A stretch of DNA of 64,000 nt, taken from Chamaecrista fasciculata. Taxonomy: Eukaryota > Streptophyta > Magnoliopsida > Fabales > Fabaceae. Positions 1 to 12,366 of the stretch are shown here, one piece after another. The notes beneath the pieces are model-generated. The model made no database searches, was not told the DNA's origin, and was given only the letters and a program-made list of their open reading frames with translations. Positions within the stretch are counted from its first letter, which is position 1, and each line of letters begins with the position of its first letter. The stretch lies in contig QANZ01010242.1 in the NCBI GenBank assembly GCA_003254925.1, forward strand, positions 22,926 through 86,925, given 5' to 3'. Position numbers and translations under genes: made by a program.

Positions 1-180
1 ATATAAATATAAATCAATTAAAATATATTCTATAAAATATGTAAATGTAATACATATATGTAATTATGTAAATTTTAAAATCAAAATATCTTATTTATAA
101 AGAACTAATAGTATAAATACATAAGAAAACATACAAAATTTATATAAAAATATATAAATATTTATAAAAAATAAATTAAA

Positions 181-310
181 AAATAAAAAAAATTATATGC
201 GGGCTCGTGGGTTGGGTTGGGTTGAAAAACTCCAAACCCGCAACCCAACCCGCAAGTGTGCGGGTTGAGAATTTTGAACCCAAACCAACTCGCGAGCCCG
301 CAGAAACCAA
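181..310. repeat. Imperfect GC-rich inverted repeat (transposon remnant)
   Basis: A GC-rich island in AT-rich DNA. The left end carries gcgggctcg and the right end cgagcccgc as its reverse complement, with several gggttggg/cccaaccc stretches between. The foldback form and the sharp composition change suggest a MITE remnant. I found no clear target-site duplication, so the class is open. The rest of bases 1-560 is AT-rich with no recognisable gene. Confidence 0.4.
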
Positions 311-807
311 CCCTAAATATCTTCACTGCACATACTTTGCCAAACCCAGAATCATAAATGCAGTGTATATACACAAAAATCAATGCTCTATCTCCTAATC
401 CACCATTAATATCAGAGATTAGCAGAGACGGTGGAAGCAATCTGACACACGGCGTTTCCTAACCTTGAAGTCTTTTGTTTGTTTCTTTTTGAATGTGTGG
501 CATTTTCTGTTTGCTTTACATTTAGCCCTCAATTTTCCGAAGCACTCCTGCATTTAATTCCCACTCCATAATTTGTGCCCTCTTTTCCTGTCTCTGATAT
601 TATTTTCCTACATTGACTTTTGCTTTCCAAAATCCCGTATACCTCAAAAAAGAAGAAACCGTTTCTTTCTCTCTATTTACACTTCTCAATCTCTCATCAT
701 CATTCACCTCTTTGCTTTCGTACATGAGACAAATACACCAACACTAAAACCCCTCTTTTCGCTTGTCTCTTGTGATTCACTTCTCTCGCCCCGAGACAGA
801 GAGAGTC

Positions 808-816
808 TATATATAG
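808..816 (+). promoter_or_regulatory. TATA box of the WAT1-related gene
   Basis: TATATATAG lies about 46 bp upstream of the ATG at 862. This implies a short 5' leader starting near 838-845. The upstream stretch is pyrimidine-rich, as is common in plant core promoters. Inferred from motif and spacing only. Confidence 0.5.
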
Positions 817-861
817 ATAGAGGATACGAGATTCAGAGAAACACAGAAAAAAACAGAGAAA

Positions 862-3800
862 ATGGGAGGTGTGAAGAATTGGTTCGTTTCGTCGCAGGCT
901 GTGTTCAGCATGTTATTAGTTCAACTTTTCGCGACGGGAATGCAAATGCTGTCAAGGGTCATTTTGGTTCGAGGCACTTTCATTTTTGCGCTCATTGCTT
1001 ATCGTCATATCGTTGCCACCCTTTTTGTCGCCCCCTTTGCGTTTTACTTCGAAAGGTATCATCTTTTTCGGTTTTTATTCATCTTTGTAGATTCCCTCCT
1101 CATCTTTTTGGATTTTCATGGATGTTTTGTTTTGGGATTGCAGAGGACACGCAAAGAAGTTAACTTGGTCGGTTTGGTTCTGGCTCTTCCTCAACGCCTT
1201 AGTAGGGTAAGCAATTAAAATTTAGCATTTCTCATTCATCTTAATCTCTTGACTCTTAACGCCGCGTTTCCTAATTGTCCATTTAGGCTCTGTTTTTGGG
1301 TATTAATTCACATTGGAGGATCACTCGGACCAATAAATATACGACCCTGGAAAAATCTAAGGGATTAGATATCAGATTCTGAAATCCTCTGTTTCTAGGT
1401 GTTAGAGTATAGTGCATTTATCTTATAACCTGCGTGATGAATTGATGATCCATCCTTCACTTTCACTTTCCACAACACAATTTTATGACTTATCAAATTT
1501 GTTGAGTCTGAGTCTGAGGTGACAACATATCAGCAATTGGTGGTAGACAGCCTCTCCGATCCGACACACACATATATATTATTAACCGAATTGATCTGTG
1601 AAGTGATTATCAAATGGGTTATGTGGCGATTAGGACCCACACCCAGCATGGTTATTATGAGTTTTTTATTATTATTTTTTGGTTTGATGTGATTGGATTG
1701 CTTGTATGTGTGCTGCTATCAACAGTTGGTGTGCACTTTGATTATGGTAATGATGGAAATCAATTCACATTACACTATTGAAGAATAGAATATTCTGCAA
1801 ATCAACATGTTTGTAGTTGCCCCTGCTCGATATGGGCTGATTTCAAAATTTTATTGTTCTTTCTTGCTTCTTTTTTTTTTTTGGTACTTGTGTGATTCGG
1901 TATCTTCTACTGTTGAATCACACGGAAATTTCGAATCGCGTCACAAAGACACTGTCCTTAAGAGATATTCCGTTATCCCACAGTAAAGAAAATTGAGACT
2001 CACACTTAAAACACAAGCGAGAGTTGGTCACGTCACTTTTGCACTTTTTCCCGATATTCATTAATTGTTTGTTAATAACACATATAGCCTTGCAACGTGC
2101 ATGCAAACCCTAAACCCTAAACTCTAAATCTGGACCCACATACTCCAAACTCTCTTGATCCAAACAACGCGGACTTAATTTGACACATCCAATATTTTAC
2201 TTTGAATTGTTTACACCAGTTTTAAAAGTGCTTTTTCTTTTCTTTCCCTTCTTTTTCTTTTTTCTTGTCCATGAGAAGCTGGAAAGTTGAGAGATTCTAC
2301 TAATAGTTAAATCCAAAATAGAGGATTCACGTTGGTTGGGTTTGTAAGAGAATTTGCTTTTTTTTTTTCTTTTTCTTTTTGGGTCAGTTTGAATTCAGAT
2401 TATCTAGCTCAACATGAATGATTGTGTCCCTAAAAATATTTAATTTTCATCAAAGTATAGGTATTATCTTGATCTTAATATCTGGGCAAGAGCTAAACAA
2501 AATTACTTGCACTTTTTCTTTCTTTAATTCTTGTAGCCTATTTAGCTACAAGAATTTGGCATAAAGAAGACTATATATCTTTATAATTCAACGTGAAGAA
2601 TTAATTTCTCCATAAAGAAAGTAACCAAATTGATATTAATGCTTTTTGGTATTAATTAGTTCCACACATAAAGACTTCAATAATATTTTGACTCATCACG
2701 GTCAATTCTTTGTATCAGAAGGAATTTAACTTGTTACCAAAAAAAAAAAAAAGGAAAGAATGAATTTAATTAATTGTATATAATTACTTGAAGTGTGAGC
2801 AAATATTTTAGACCTAAACAGAAACGTTTCACTAATTATTAACCTTCTTCACAACTAAAAGACCAAAAACGAGTATCTTGTTTTGCGGATTTTGTGACAT
2901 GGTAACCATTTTCAGGATACTAATGGCCATGGGATTTTTCTATTACGGCCTGCGAGACACGTCAGCTACTTATGCAATCAACTTTCTCAACATGATTCCT
3001 ATATTCACCTTCTTCGTTTCCATCACATTAAGGTATCTCTAAAGATCAACCTTTTATAAAAGTCTGTTGCATCATCCGCATCACTATTATGTAACAACTG
3101 ACAAGCGTTTGTTCATAAATGATTACTTTGCAGGATGGAGAAACTGGGGCTTAAAACATGGCCTGGTAAAGCGAAAATTTTGGGGGCAATTTTGTGTGTT
3201 GGGGGAGCATTAACTACTAGTCTTTACAAAGGAATGGAGTTTCACATTGGTAATAACCATAGTCATCAACCTCATACTAATTCTGGTCAACCACCCAAAA
3301 CCAACATGCTTCAAGGCACTCTCTTCCTTATTGCTAGCTGTATGTCCTATACAGCATGGTACATTGTGCAGGTAATTAAAGCCTCTCATGGTGTTTTTTA
3401 ATTCAGTAAGAATATGCATTAACTAGTGTGATTGAATTTTTTTTAAGGCTTCTGTGTTTCCAAATAAAACAGGTGAAGCTGCTGAAAGCACTTCCATTGA
3501 AGTATTGGGTGACGATGCTATCATGTATTATTGCATCTGTTCAAGCAGCAATAATCGGATTATGCTTGGATAGAACTAAAGCTTCATGGGCTTTAGGGTG
3601 GAATCTTGAATTGCTCACTATAGTGTACTCGGTAAGATTGTCTTAGGTGAAAAAGTTTGAGAGTAAGTTAATGGTTTGGTCCCCTGAAAGATTATAAATT
3701 TCTCAGTTTAGTCCCTAAAAGATAAAGTTATAAGATTTAGTCCCTAAATGATGCAATTATGATCAACATAGTCCTTTCATTAATATAATAATTCAAATTT

Positions 3801-4550
3801 AACGGTTAATATAATTTCTTAATATCAATTGCTAAGTAAAATATTAACAAAGTTTAGAACTACATTAGTTTTGTCATTAAATTTGAGTTAGGACTAAATT
3901 GATTATAGTTACATATTTCAGGGACTAAATTGATAAATCTATCATCTTTCAGGGACCAAATCCTTAGTTTACTCAAAGTTTTAATCATATCAGTTCAGTG
4001 TTATTTGCTTAAGCTCGAATGCTTCAATTAAGGCACACTTGATTAACATTTGGAACTTTATGTGTGCAGGGAGCACTTGCCACAGCTGCAACTTTCTGCT
4101 TAGTATCTTGGGCAATTTCATTGAAAGGACCTACTTATCCCCCAATATTCAATCCACTGTCTCTTATTTTTGTGGCATTCTCGGAGACTATTTTTCTGGG
4201 TGAAACAGTCAAAGTTGGAATGTACGAGGATGCTTTTCTTATTACCTTTTTCTTAACTTTCTCTTCCATACGTTGGCTTTATAATTCTGAAATTGAATTC
4301 TGTTTGCAGGTTGATAGGTATGGTTTTGATCATTTCTGGCTTGTACTCATTTTTGTGGGGCAAAAGAAAAGAAACACCAAAAGTGCCTTCACCAACAATA
4401 GCTGCTGCTGAAGTCCCCACAGTCATGGCTATTGAGGGTGCTGGATTACAGTCAACCGCCATAATAGCTCCAAGCTCTTCCCCTCATAGTACAGTTATCG
4501 ATGTTGAAAAGATTGACACATCTGAAAAGTTCCCTCGAACCAAAGACTAG
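862..4550 (+). CDS. WAT1-related protein (nodulin MtN21/EamA-type transporter)
   Basis: Seven exons join in frame to 387 aa: 862-1055, 1144-1206, 2916-3032, 3134-3371, 3473-3631, 4070-4221, 4310-4550, all with GT-AG introns. The product is a multi-pass membrane protein with two EamA (drug/metabolite transporter) repeats. Family signs are the N-terminal VKNWFVSSQAVFSMLL, the segment GLRDTSATYAINFLNMIPIF, SWAISLKGPTYPPIFNPLSL, and LIGMVLIISGLYSFLWGK before a hydrophilic tail of about 55 residues. Length is typical of the family (about 360-400 aa). WAT1 itself is a vacuolar auxin exporter; substrates of most relatives are unknown, so none is assigned. Intron 2 is long (about 1.7 kb) and intron 5 holds a MITE. 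A broken partial duplicate lies at 11.3-13.2 kb. The gene converges on the OVATE gene, with about 140 bp between stop codons. Confidence 0.93.
2105..2125 (+). repeat. Short interstitial telomere-like motif
   Basis: Two and a half units of the plant telomere repeat (AAACCCTAAACCCTAAA) lie inside intron 2 of the WAT1-related gene. This is also the telo-box motif. It is too short to be a relic telomere and is noted only as a motif. Confidence 0.5.
3661..3974. mobile_element. MULE-like MITE in WAT1 intron 5
   Basis: A 314 bp foldback element. The left end GAGTAAGTTAATGGTTTGG and the reverse complement of the right end GAGTAAACTAAGGATTTGG match over most positions, and the inner arms repeat 'tttagtccctgaaa'. 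Flanks AAAGTTTGA (3652-3660) and AAAGTTTTA (3975-3983) form a 9-bp target-site duplication with one mismatch. A 9-bp duplication with a G-starting terminal repeat fits Mutator-like elements. It has no coding capacity and is removed by splicing. Confidence 0.7.
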
Positions 4551-4693
4551 AAAATTCTAGGTCGAATATGGTATTCAATCTTCACTAGTGGGATTGAAAG
4601 AAAATAGATTTTCTTATAATTATTGAACATAGTAGGAGTTGTAGTAATTGAACATTTGTTAAATGATAAGGACTATAGTCTATACTTTATGAA

Positions 4694-5113
4694 TTATAAG
4701 TTTAGTTCTTCCTTACAACAGAGGCTAAAAAATGCTTCTCCTATAACATGATGAAGTTCTGGTGAATTGAGAGAAATATAACTGTAAATCAGGTCCTCCA
4801 TTTCATCCCAATCACGAACTCCCACTTCCAGAATCATCTCAAGACTTGATTCTCTCATATCAGTAAAAGGGTTGGCAGAGTACCGAACTACACACAAACT
4901 ATCTTGAAAAGCACCACACACATCACTTGGTAGTGTAGCAGAGAAGCTAATTCTGTTCTTCCACCTTCGTGAATTTCTCTTGTTTTGCTTCTGAGACAGC
5001 TCCTTTGTACCTTCCATGGCTTCTTTCTCTAGAAAGTAGAATGCAAATATCGTTTTGACGTAGAAAAATAGCATCTTGATTTGGTTTCTTATAGTATAGA
5101 TGAATTCATGCAT
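4694..5113 (-). CDS. OVATE family protein (transcription repressor OFP-like)
   Basis: A single-exon frame of up to 139 aa. The C-terminal 65 residues match the OVATE domain: SANPFTDMRESSLEMILE, then DWDEMEDLIYSYISLNSPE and HHVIGEAFFSLC, corresponding to the family's DPxxDFRxSMxEMI, LExLLxCYLxLNSP and I-x-AF pattern. OFPs are plant repressors that bind TALE homeodomain partners and affect organ shape. The N-terminal part has a basic run (KQNKRNSRRWKNR) that could serve nuclear import. The start is uncertain. The ATG at 5017 (MEGTKELSQ) gives about 107 aa and avoids a hydrophobic leader that looks unlike the family; the upstream ATG at 5113 gives 139 aa. An N at 5170 sits just upstream. Confidence 0.8.
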   Translation of the reverse strand: MHEFIYTIRNQIKMLFFYVKTIFAFYFLEKEAMEGTKELSQKQNKRNSRRWKNRISFSATLPSDVCGAFQDSLCVVRYSANPFTDMRESSLEMILEVGVRDWDEMEDLIYSYISLNSPELHHVIGEAFFSLCCKEELNL

Positions 5114-5170
5114 GGAGATTCAAGAGGAGCTGCTATACAGATTCAATGCTAGCAGCGCAAGAATATGAAN

Positions 5171-6420
5171 ACATATATATAAATGGCAATTAAAGTTAGT
5201 GAATAACATAATTAGTGCATTAATTTATCATTAATTCGTAAAATAATAATTGCTCATATATTTTTTTTTTAAATTTATCAAATCAAAGAATAGAATGACA
5301 TTTTAATGTGAACGAACAATTTACCTTTTGAAATACAATCATAAAAAAATTAATTGCAACTGGTAGGAAGAAATCTCATTTTGTTCCCTAATATATACAA
5401 TATATTTTGTCTTGGTCCTTAATTAGGGACTAAAATGATATTTTCTTGGCAATTAATGTTTGACGAAAGAGTCTCAATGTGTTAATTTTTCTAAAAAAGA
5501 ATTAGAATAAATTAAAGTCAATATAGAACACGCTAAAATTAAATCAGAATAACCCTCTTCTAAATGTTAACGTTTGTATCCGCATCTATACCCGTGCAAG
5601 TGCAACATAAGATTTTAGCACAAGTTACAGTAAATAAAAATAACTAAATATTAAAAAAAAAATCATGACATTGACATCATTTTAATATTCTATTTAAAAA
5701 AGCTTAAATTCAACATACAAAAACTAATTAACATTAATTATTAGTGAAAACTCGTGATACATCCTTTCTAATTTTTTTTATATAAAAAATAAAAATGAAG
5801 TAAGTAGAAAAATTATCAGTTGAATGTTTTATTTTTTATTTTTGTAGAAAAATAAAATTCATTCAAAGTTAAATTATAAGTAGTAAAAAAAAAGAAGTGA
5901 TAAAGAAGAATGTATAATNTTAATAAAGTTTTATGGATTAACATTAAAAAAAGTGTTAGAACCAAACGAAATTCATCCTATAATTTAATATTTTATCCTT
6001 TAATTTTATTTGGTAATAATTCTCTTCCTATTTTGTTTTGAATTTTGGACTTTGGAGTTTTGGGATTGAATAATGGTCATATAGTAAGCTCGTCACAAAT
6101 TTATTATTGCATTAAATTATATACACTTTCTTGTGATTAATTTAAATTCCTTTCAGTTCACCCAATAATAATATTTGATTTACATTCGCAAAAACCTCAT
6201 TTTAAATTGGCTAAAAAAATTTATTTTAAATTTATTGTGTTAATAAGATATATAAAAAGAATAATTAAACTGATATTAAGATAAAATATTTTGATATAAT
6301 TTTTAAAACATATATTCAGATGAGGAGAAGGGGTGTATGTATTATGGAATGTTATATCTCCTTTTTTACTATGGAAAACCATAACCCTTGACAAAATTTA
6401 TGAATCCAGTGGTGTATGTA
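5171..6420. other. AT-rich intergenic DNA, no gene seen
   Basis: Very AT-rich sequence with an ambiguous base near 5919 and scattered A/T runs. No coding similarity on either strand. A short stretch near 5587 (cccgtgcaagtgca) vaguely recalls the GC-rich hairpin of Helitron ends but does not pair well. Confidence 0.5.
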
Positions 6421-6421
6421 T

Positions 6422-6829
6422 TCATATCTTCAGATGAGGCAATGTAAAAAATACATATACTGTCGGAACTAAGATATACCTTTTCCCCCTAGTAAGTTGT
6501 TGGATCATAGAGTCATTCAATTTGACAACATCATCAAGATTTGGAGCTAGAATAGTTTGACCACTAAAATACTGAGGAAGATGAAAACTATTTAAGAAAT
6601 CTGGATAAGTAGAATTAGTAATTGCTTTAATGTGATCCATATCACCATGAATTAGTAAAATTGTTGGAGATTTTAACCCCATCTTGACCTCAACAATTTC
6701 ATCATCAATCCTTCCATCTTCAAGGATTAAAATCAACTCTGAGAACTCTCTAATGTTATTGGTATCTACATTCAAAATACCTTCCATGAATGTTCGAATA
6801 TGATACTGAATAACACATATATGCACCAT
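6422..6829 (-). pseudogene. Pif1-like helicase remnant (Helitron-derived)
   Basis: A 135-codon frame resembles the C-terminal region of Helitron-type Pif1 helicases. REFSELILILEDGRI matches the family's 'FADWIL-x-IGDG' block. TYPDFLNSFHLPQYFSGQTI followed by LAPNLDDVVKLNDSMIQQL matches the 'YFxERAILAPTNxxVxxIN' block before the 'YLSSD' segment, here decayed to YILVPT. No Walker motifs, replication initiator domain or intact termini are nearby, so this is a transposon fragment. Short frames to its right (to about 7043) may be more of the same but I could not align them with confidence. Confidence 0.65.
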
Positions 6830-7089
6830 AAAAAGAATTCATATCAGTAAATAAAAATGATCACCATAAAAAATCAATTAAAACATAAAATAAAATTAAT
6901 TTCATTAAATATAATGAAAAATGACTAAATTCATAATAAATTGTCATAAAAAAACCTCTAATATAAACAATAATTTCTAGATGTGGACAGAGAGGCTTGT
7001 AGAAATTATTTAAGATCCTAGAAAACTTCTCGGTAGACAACATTTGAAGTCATCAGTTTCTTCATTGTCATCATAGCATATCACTATTA

Positions 7090-7200
7090 AAGAGCAACCA
7101 ACGGGGGTTGGGTCTAGCGGAAGGGGCTAGTCTCTCACAACATTTAATGTCTGATAATGCCTCGAATAGGATTACCTCCATTGGAGAATACCTATGAAAA
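7090..7200 (+). repeat. Possible tRNA-derived SINE fragment
   Basis: The stretch begins with gggtctagcggaaggggcta (A-box-like), followed about 45 bp later by cctcgaataggatta (B-box-like), and ends toward an A-rich run. The layout fits a plant SINE head. I see no clear target-site duplication, so this stays tentative. Confidence 0.3.
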
Positions 7201-8760
7201 AGAAAAGGATACAAAGAGCATAAAATGGAGTGAAAATAATTATAGATTTAATGTGAATATCAACTAATTTAATTGGCTTGGGTATATATTGATTTGAGAA
7301 TAAAATTGTAGTAATTGGTTGGAGTAGTTAAAAGATTAAAATTTTCACATGATTCATAATCCTTTAGTGATTTTATACTTAATTACCTATAACTATAATT
7401 ATGAGTATTATGTTAAATTAAGGTTATAATATAATAGATTGGCAAAAAAAGGCTATGACATAATAGGGATGTGAATTTAAAATTAGAAAATAGAATACTT
7501 TTAAATATACAAAGACATAAAAAAAATAATTTATGATATATTATGATCAATATCTATTCAAAATATTGATGATGAGTTTATAATCCAAACCCACAAATTA
7601 TGGAACAAAATAAGAATAAGATATTTTAAATTTGAATTAAATTAGAACAAACTAAGAATAAACTTGATGACAAAGTATTAAATAATTCAAATTTAAAAAA
7701 TTCTTAAATCTAATGCTTTATAAAAAAACCATTAACATAGTATAGAATTATGCAAATAATTTTTGACAAAGTTCTCTGGATGAATTATATATATAATCAT
7801 GAAATTAATTAAAAAGTTAGCTATAGAAATTAAATTTTAAATTTTTTATTGATATTATTATAGTACTAATTAACATTTAAAATTTCAAAAATGATGAAAA
7901 CCTACCAAGTTTGATAAAATCGTAAAATTGAGAAAAATAATAATAGGTAACTTTGAATATTGATTCAAAATACGAAAATCACAATAATAGGACTATATCA
8001 CAATATGGCAAGTGTATGATTGAGTCCCTGGTACAGATGACATGGTATAGTTCATGTGCAGTTAATTTTATGTAATATAATAAATTAGTCATAAAAAAAA
8101 AAGATTCAAAAGTAGTTTCTTATTCAAATTTTGCTTACTTTGTGTCATAATTTGTGGGATTAGATTATGACATCTTCAATATTTAGAACAAACATTAATC
8201 ATCTTAATTATATACATTTTTTTAATGTTTTGTCTTTATATAATTTAAAGTATTTTTTTAATTAATACATGTATATATTTATAAATTAGATTCTATATAA
8301 ATAAGTGAAAATTATTGCATATGTAAATTAAGTTTGGGCCTAAATTGTTAACATGATTCTACAGTTTGTAAATCGTAATTTTCTCAGCAAATTTTGAAAC
8401 ATTACCATATCAAATAATAATTAATGAAGTTCAATCTAAAAAAAAAAAATAATGACCTAAAATCAAGGAATCAAATCCAAAATGACCTAAAATTTTCACT
8501 TATTTGTTAATATTATTATTATTTTTCATATATTAAAATTTAATCTATTATTTATTATGGTTTTGCTTTATTTCTGTCAATGAAATTAACTAAGAAAACA
8601 TCATTCCCTTCTATTTCTTTGGCCATTAAAACTTATTTGAATTTAATGTTAGATTTTATATGAATATTTATTCTTAATTTTTTATCCTAACAAATTAGAA
8701 ATTAGTTATATTTGACCGTTCATGGCATTGCATTTAATTTATTTATTTTTATCCTAATCA

Positions 8761-8811
8761 AGCATGTAATCCTGATTTGACCCAAAAAAAAGTATGTAAT
8801 CCCTGATTTGA
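8761..8811 (+). repeat. Ultra-short poly(A) insertion with direct repeats
   Basis: An insertion of about 10 bp (CCC plus seven A) lies between two imperfect copies of agcatgtaatcctgatttga and agtatgtaatccctgatttg (one substitution and one indel). Confidence 0.5.
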
Positions 8812-9064
8812 AGGGAAAAAGCAAATTATGAAATTGGTACCACAACAACTAATTAAGATATTCTCTCCTTTTTTTTTGGCAAAAAAGGAGAGAATCTCTT
8901 AATCAATCATCATTATCTTTTCTAAAAAATATATAACAAATTAGTAAATGTATAATGATTTTCATTTTTTTTAGGAGAAAATCTCTTAACTATATATAAT
9001 ATCTTTAACTTTCTCCGTAAGAGAAAAATTGAGAAATATTTATTTGATTGTTATGATTTTCTAT

Positions 9065-9105
9065 TCAAAACTATTAGAATTTTTTTTTGTGAGATCAAAA
9101 CTATT
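9065..9105 (-). repeat. Ultra-short poly(T) insertion with 11-bp duplication
   Basis: TCAAAACTATT occurs at 9065-9075 and again at 9095-9105. The 19 bp between is a nine-T run with a few other bases (agaa before it, gtgaga after it). Confidence 0.5.
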
Positions 9106-9260
9106 TAACTTGATCATTTATTCATAAATAACTTGAATTGGTCACATATTCTCATATATTCGTAAATTGTGACATTGTCAAAGATACACAAAAAAAAATT
9201 GATTTATTTCTTTTATTTATTTATTTTTAGTATATATTAGGTATAGAGAGATATTAAATG

Positions 9261-9297
9261 TCATCATGTTTTTTTTTTTGGCCAACTTCATCATGTT
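9261..9297 (-). repeat. Ultra-short T9-GGCCAACT insertion with 10-bp duplication
   Basis: TCATCATGTT is present at 9261-9270 and 9288-9297. Between them is a 17-bp insert; on the minus strand it reads AGTTGGCC followed by nine A. Confidence 0.6.
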
Positions 9298-9600
9298 AAC
9301 CTTTAAAATATATGTGAGCCACTTATTATTATTATTTTTTATGCAATTCAACAACCATACTCTAATTTGTTTACTTGCTCATAAATACAATTGTTGTAGA
9401 AGACTTGAAAGTTGACAAATACAAATTAAAATATCAATATTATTAGTGATATCTATGTACATTTTCATACTTAATAAATGAGTAATTACATTTAAAAATA
9501 CTAATATTACAAACTAAATATATGAATGATTAAAAATTGAAACTATATGAATATTTAAGAGATCCACAAAAAATTAGGCCACTAATATAAATGAGCTTCA

Positions 9601-10600
9601 AGCCAAAACTACATATAAAAAAGATCAACCAAGATGTTGCTTCCTTCATGTGAAGGAAGATTGACCATCAACGTGACCATTGACCATTGCTTGATAGAGC
9701 GTGTTGCAACTTTATCTACATCAATCCCATTGATTGTGGTTACTTTAAGCTCAGTAAGCTTTGGATCATAATCATCTTCCTCATTCATTTTATCTATCAC
9801 GTACAATTTATTAAATGTCCTGCATTTTATTGGTACATTAATGAGGAAGTCATCTACTCCTGTAATAAACGAAATGATGAGTGCTAAATCATGACAGTTG
9901 AAAGGAAGGCAAAATCATAGTTTACAAATAGATTCAATTAATTAAATGTTATTTGGCTAAAAAAAATTAATTAAATGTTATCAACTACACAATGATCAAA
10001 CCTACAAAATAAAGCAAAAATAACAAAGTGTCTTGAGAGAGAGAAGGATCAGAATGAGACCTTGCAATTTTTTGCTTACCTATACTTCTGCATCAAAATT
10101 TTTCCTTTATTCATTAACCTCCCTAAAATGCAACAATGAATAAAGCCTCCTGTGTCATTAATAGAAAGAGCAAAATAAGGTATCAAAAGAAGAAAAATTA
10201 AGATAGAAACAAAGAGAGATGGAGTGGTGTTGGCCATCTACATAAAGCTGAGTAAGAAGACCAAAAAACAAACACATTCATCAGAAGAAGTGAATAACCA
10301 AGAACATGTATAAATAAACGATGGGCTGAAGAATTACCTGACCAAATGATGTCGGTGAACAAACGTTGGGGCATATCCTTGCTGTAATATAAAAGGAATT
10401 GAAAAAGCAAGTTTTAAAATATAAACATATTCACAGTGAGATGAATGATTTAAAACACAAATTGAAACAAAGAAAATTGGGAACAGATAAAAGAAGGGAA
10501 ACGCGATCAAATTTCTAGTCATACTCGCTTTTCTAAAAACCCGTCTTGCTAAAATAATATGGCGTGGAATTTTGAGGTTTGGCACATCATTTCACACGAA
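9601..10600 (-). other. Unrecognised weak coding-like remnants
   Basis: Short minus-strand frames (for example 9609-9806, with LTELKVTTINGIDVDKVATR) look protein-like in composition but I recognise no family. They lie in transposon-rich DNA between the helicase remnant and the broken WAT1 copy, and could be decayed transposon or gene pieces. No start, splice structure or domain supports a functional gene. Confidence 0.25.
9936..9981 (+). repeat. Ultra-short TTGGCTAAAAAA insertion with 17-bp duplication
   Basis: AATTAATTAAATGTTAT occurs at 9936-9952 and exactly again at 9965-9981, separated by the 12-bp insert TTGGCTAAAAAA. Confidence 0.65.
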
Positions 10601-12366
10601 CGTATGTCAAGGCGTTGAATATGGTGATTGATATGATATGGTTAATCAGATATTGTATGATTTGAAAATACATTTACTACAAATAAATTCGATTTTATAG
10701 AAATGGGCAAGCTTTATAATTAAATTCGATACGTTTTAAATATCCTTCTATATATGGGAAATTATGTGTATCTTCTTGATTATAATTATGCACTACACAT
10801 AAATAGCCTGTGCGAAATCATATTATGACCTACACAAAAATCACACAACGAAATAGGTAATAAATATGTGGCAAATTTTCGTAGGCTTTGTTGGCATAAA
10901 AACCATATATGAATGGTTCTTGAAACGATATGATTGACATGTGGATATAAATTGGGTATTAAAAAATGTTAGAAAAAAAGATATATGACATAGTGCACAG
11001 GGATTGGTCGAAGAGTCATAAAAAATTTTAATGACAATTTAAGTCACAGTGACACGTGGCAGACAAAGACCAAATGTGTTCTACTTTTATGCTTATATAT
11101 ATGAATATATATGATATATATGATTTAAAGCTTCCCAAGTCTTTTTTAAAACAACTAAAATGAACCTCTAACTAATTAGAATTTTTATACCAAAAAAGTA
11201 ATTGAAAAACAAACAGTAAATGAAAAAACGAAAGAGAAAAGTGTACGTAACAAAGTAAAAATATATGACAAATTCAGAGTTATGAATTTCTTTTGATAAA
11301 TATTTTGAGATTGTCAATAAACAAGGTAAAATCAAGTACTAGAAGTAAATAACTCGAGAATAAAAAACAGAGATCATGGGAGTGTGAAGAATTGGTTCGT
11401 CTGGTCCACAGTTGAACAAGTAACATGCTCAACACCTCCCATGTTCTCTCTTTTTCTTTTCTCTCTGTGTTTATCTGAATCTCGTATCCTGCGAAAGCAA
11501 ACAGGTGAGAAAGGGTCTCGTTCCTTTTCCACCGTACGTAAGTATTGGTTAATTAGGAAAAATTCGCAATCACTTTCATTCTGAGAGTGGATTTGCTAAA
11601 ATATGGATATGGTGAAGTATATCAAGTATTATATAAGTTATGAATGGTGAAGATTTAATATTTTCTCTATTCATCTTTTTCTCTTTTCTTATTTTCTGAC
11701 AGCTAATCCATTTACAAAAGTGAAATCCTCAACTATGAACAATATATCCTATGATGCCAGTCTTTGCACAAAGTCAAATAATGTTAAATCTACTCAGACA
11801 ACTTCAATCTAAAGATGTATACATGTTATAAGAGCTTGAAGAGATGATCAAAAATAGTAAATTGAATGTCTTAATACAGTTCGACTCCAACTAGCTTTCT
11901 GTAATGATAAATTTATGAAAAAAGAATTTTATTTATTAAAATTTTTTTTAAAATTATTTTAACTAAAGCACTACTATTTTTATGTTTGGATATTATAATA
12001 AAAAATATTTTTAATTATTAAAGTTATTTGGATATAAAATAAAAACACTTTTAATTAAAAATTTTTTTAAAAAAATTACAAGTGCTTTAAATAGAATTTA
12101 TAAAATTGAACTTTTTTAAAAAAATTATTTTAGCTTTTTTTTAACTTCTCTTTTTTCTAAAAAAATATCTAAATAAGATTTTTTTTTTGTTTATAAAAGA
12201 TCTTTTTTTAACTAAAAAAGTGTTTTTTAGATTAAAAAAAAACCTTATTCAAAGGCGCTCTTAGAAGAAAGATCATTACGATGACTAACCTACTGCATTA
12301 TTAACACATTGTTCAGATAACGTGAGTGATGGGCATATTGTCCAGCATAAAAATAATCCTGGTTAA

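Larger units (their letters stand above)
7201..9600. other. AT-rich gene-free DNA with several ultra-short insertions
   Basis: No protein-coding signal. The stretch holds a few tiny poly(A)/poly(T) insertions flanked by direct repeats, annotated separately at 8761-8811, 9065-9105 and 9261-9297. It also has an inverted pair around 8864-8896 (attctctcc / ggagagaat) with a T/A-rich loop. Confidence 0.5.

Noticed and set aside
573..1163. 196-codon plus-strand frame over the WAT1 5' leader and exon 1
   Set aside because: It is out of frame with the transporter and shows no family likeness; the transporter frame from 862 splices cleanly into six more exons.
2731..2756. Another ultra-short poly(A) insertion (ttaccaaaaa)
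   Set aside because: The flanking repeats agaaggaatttaac and agaatgaatttaat match only partly and the insert has extra bases after the A run, so it does not meet the standard of the others.
7090..7200. Possible tRNA gene
   Set aside because: A- and B-box-like strings are present but no cloverleaf, anticodon arm or acceptor stem can be drawn; at best a SINE fragment.
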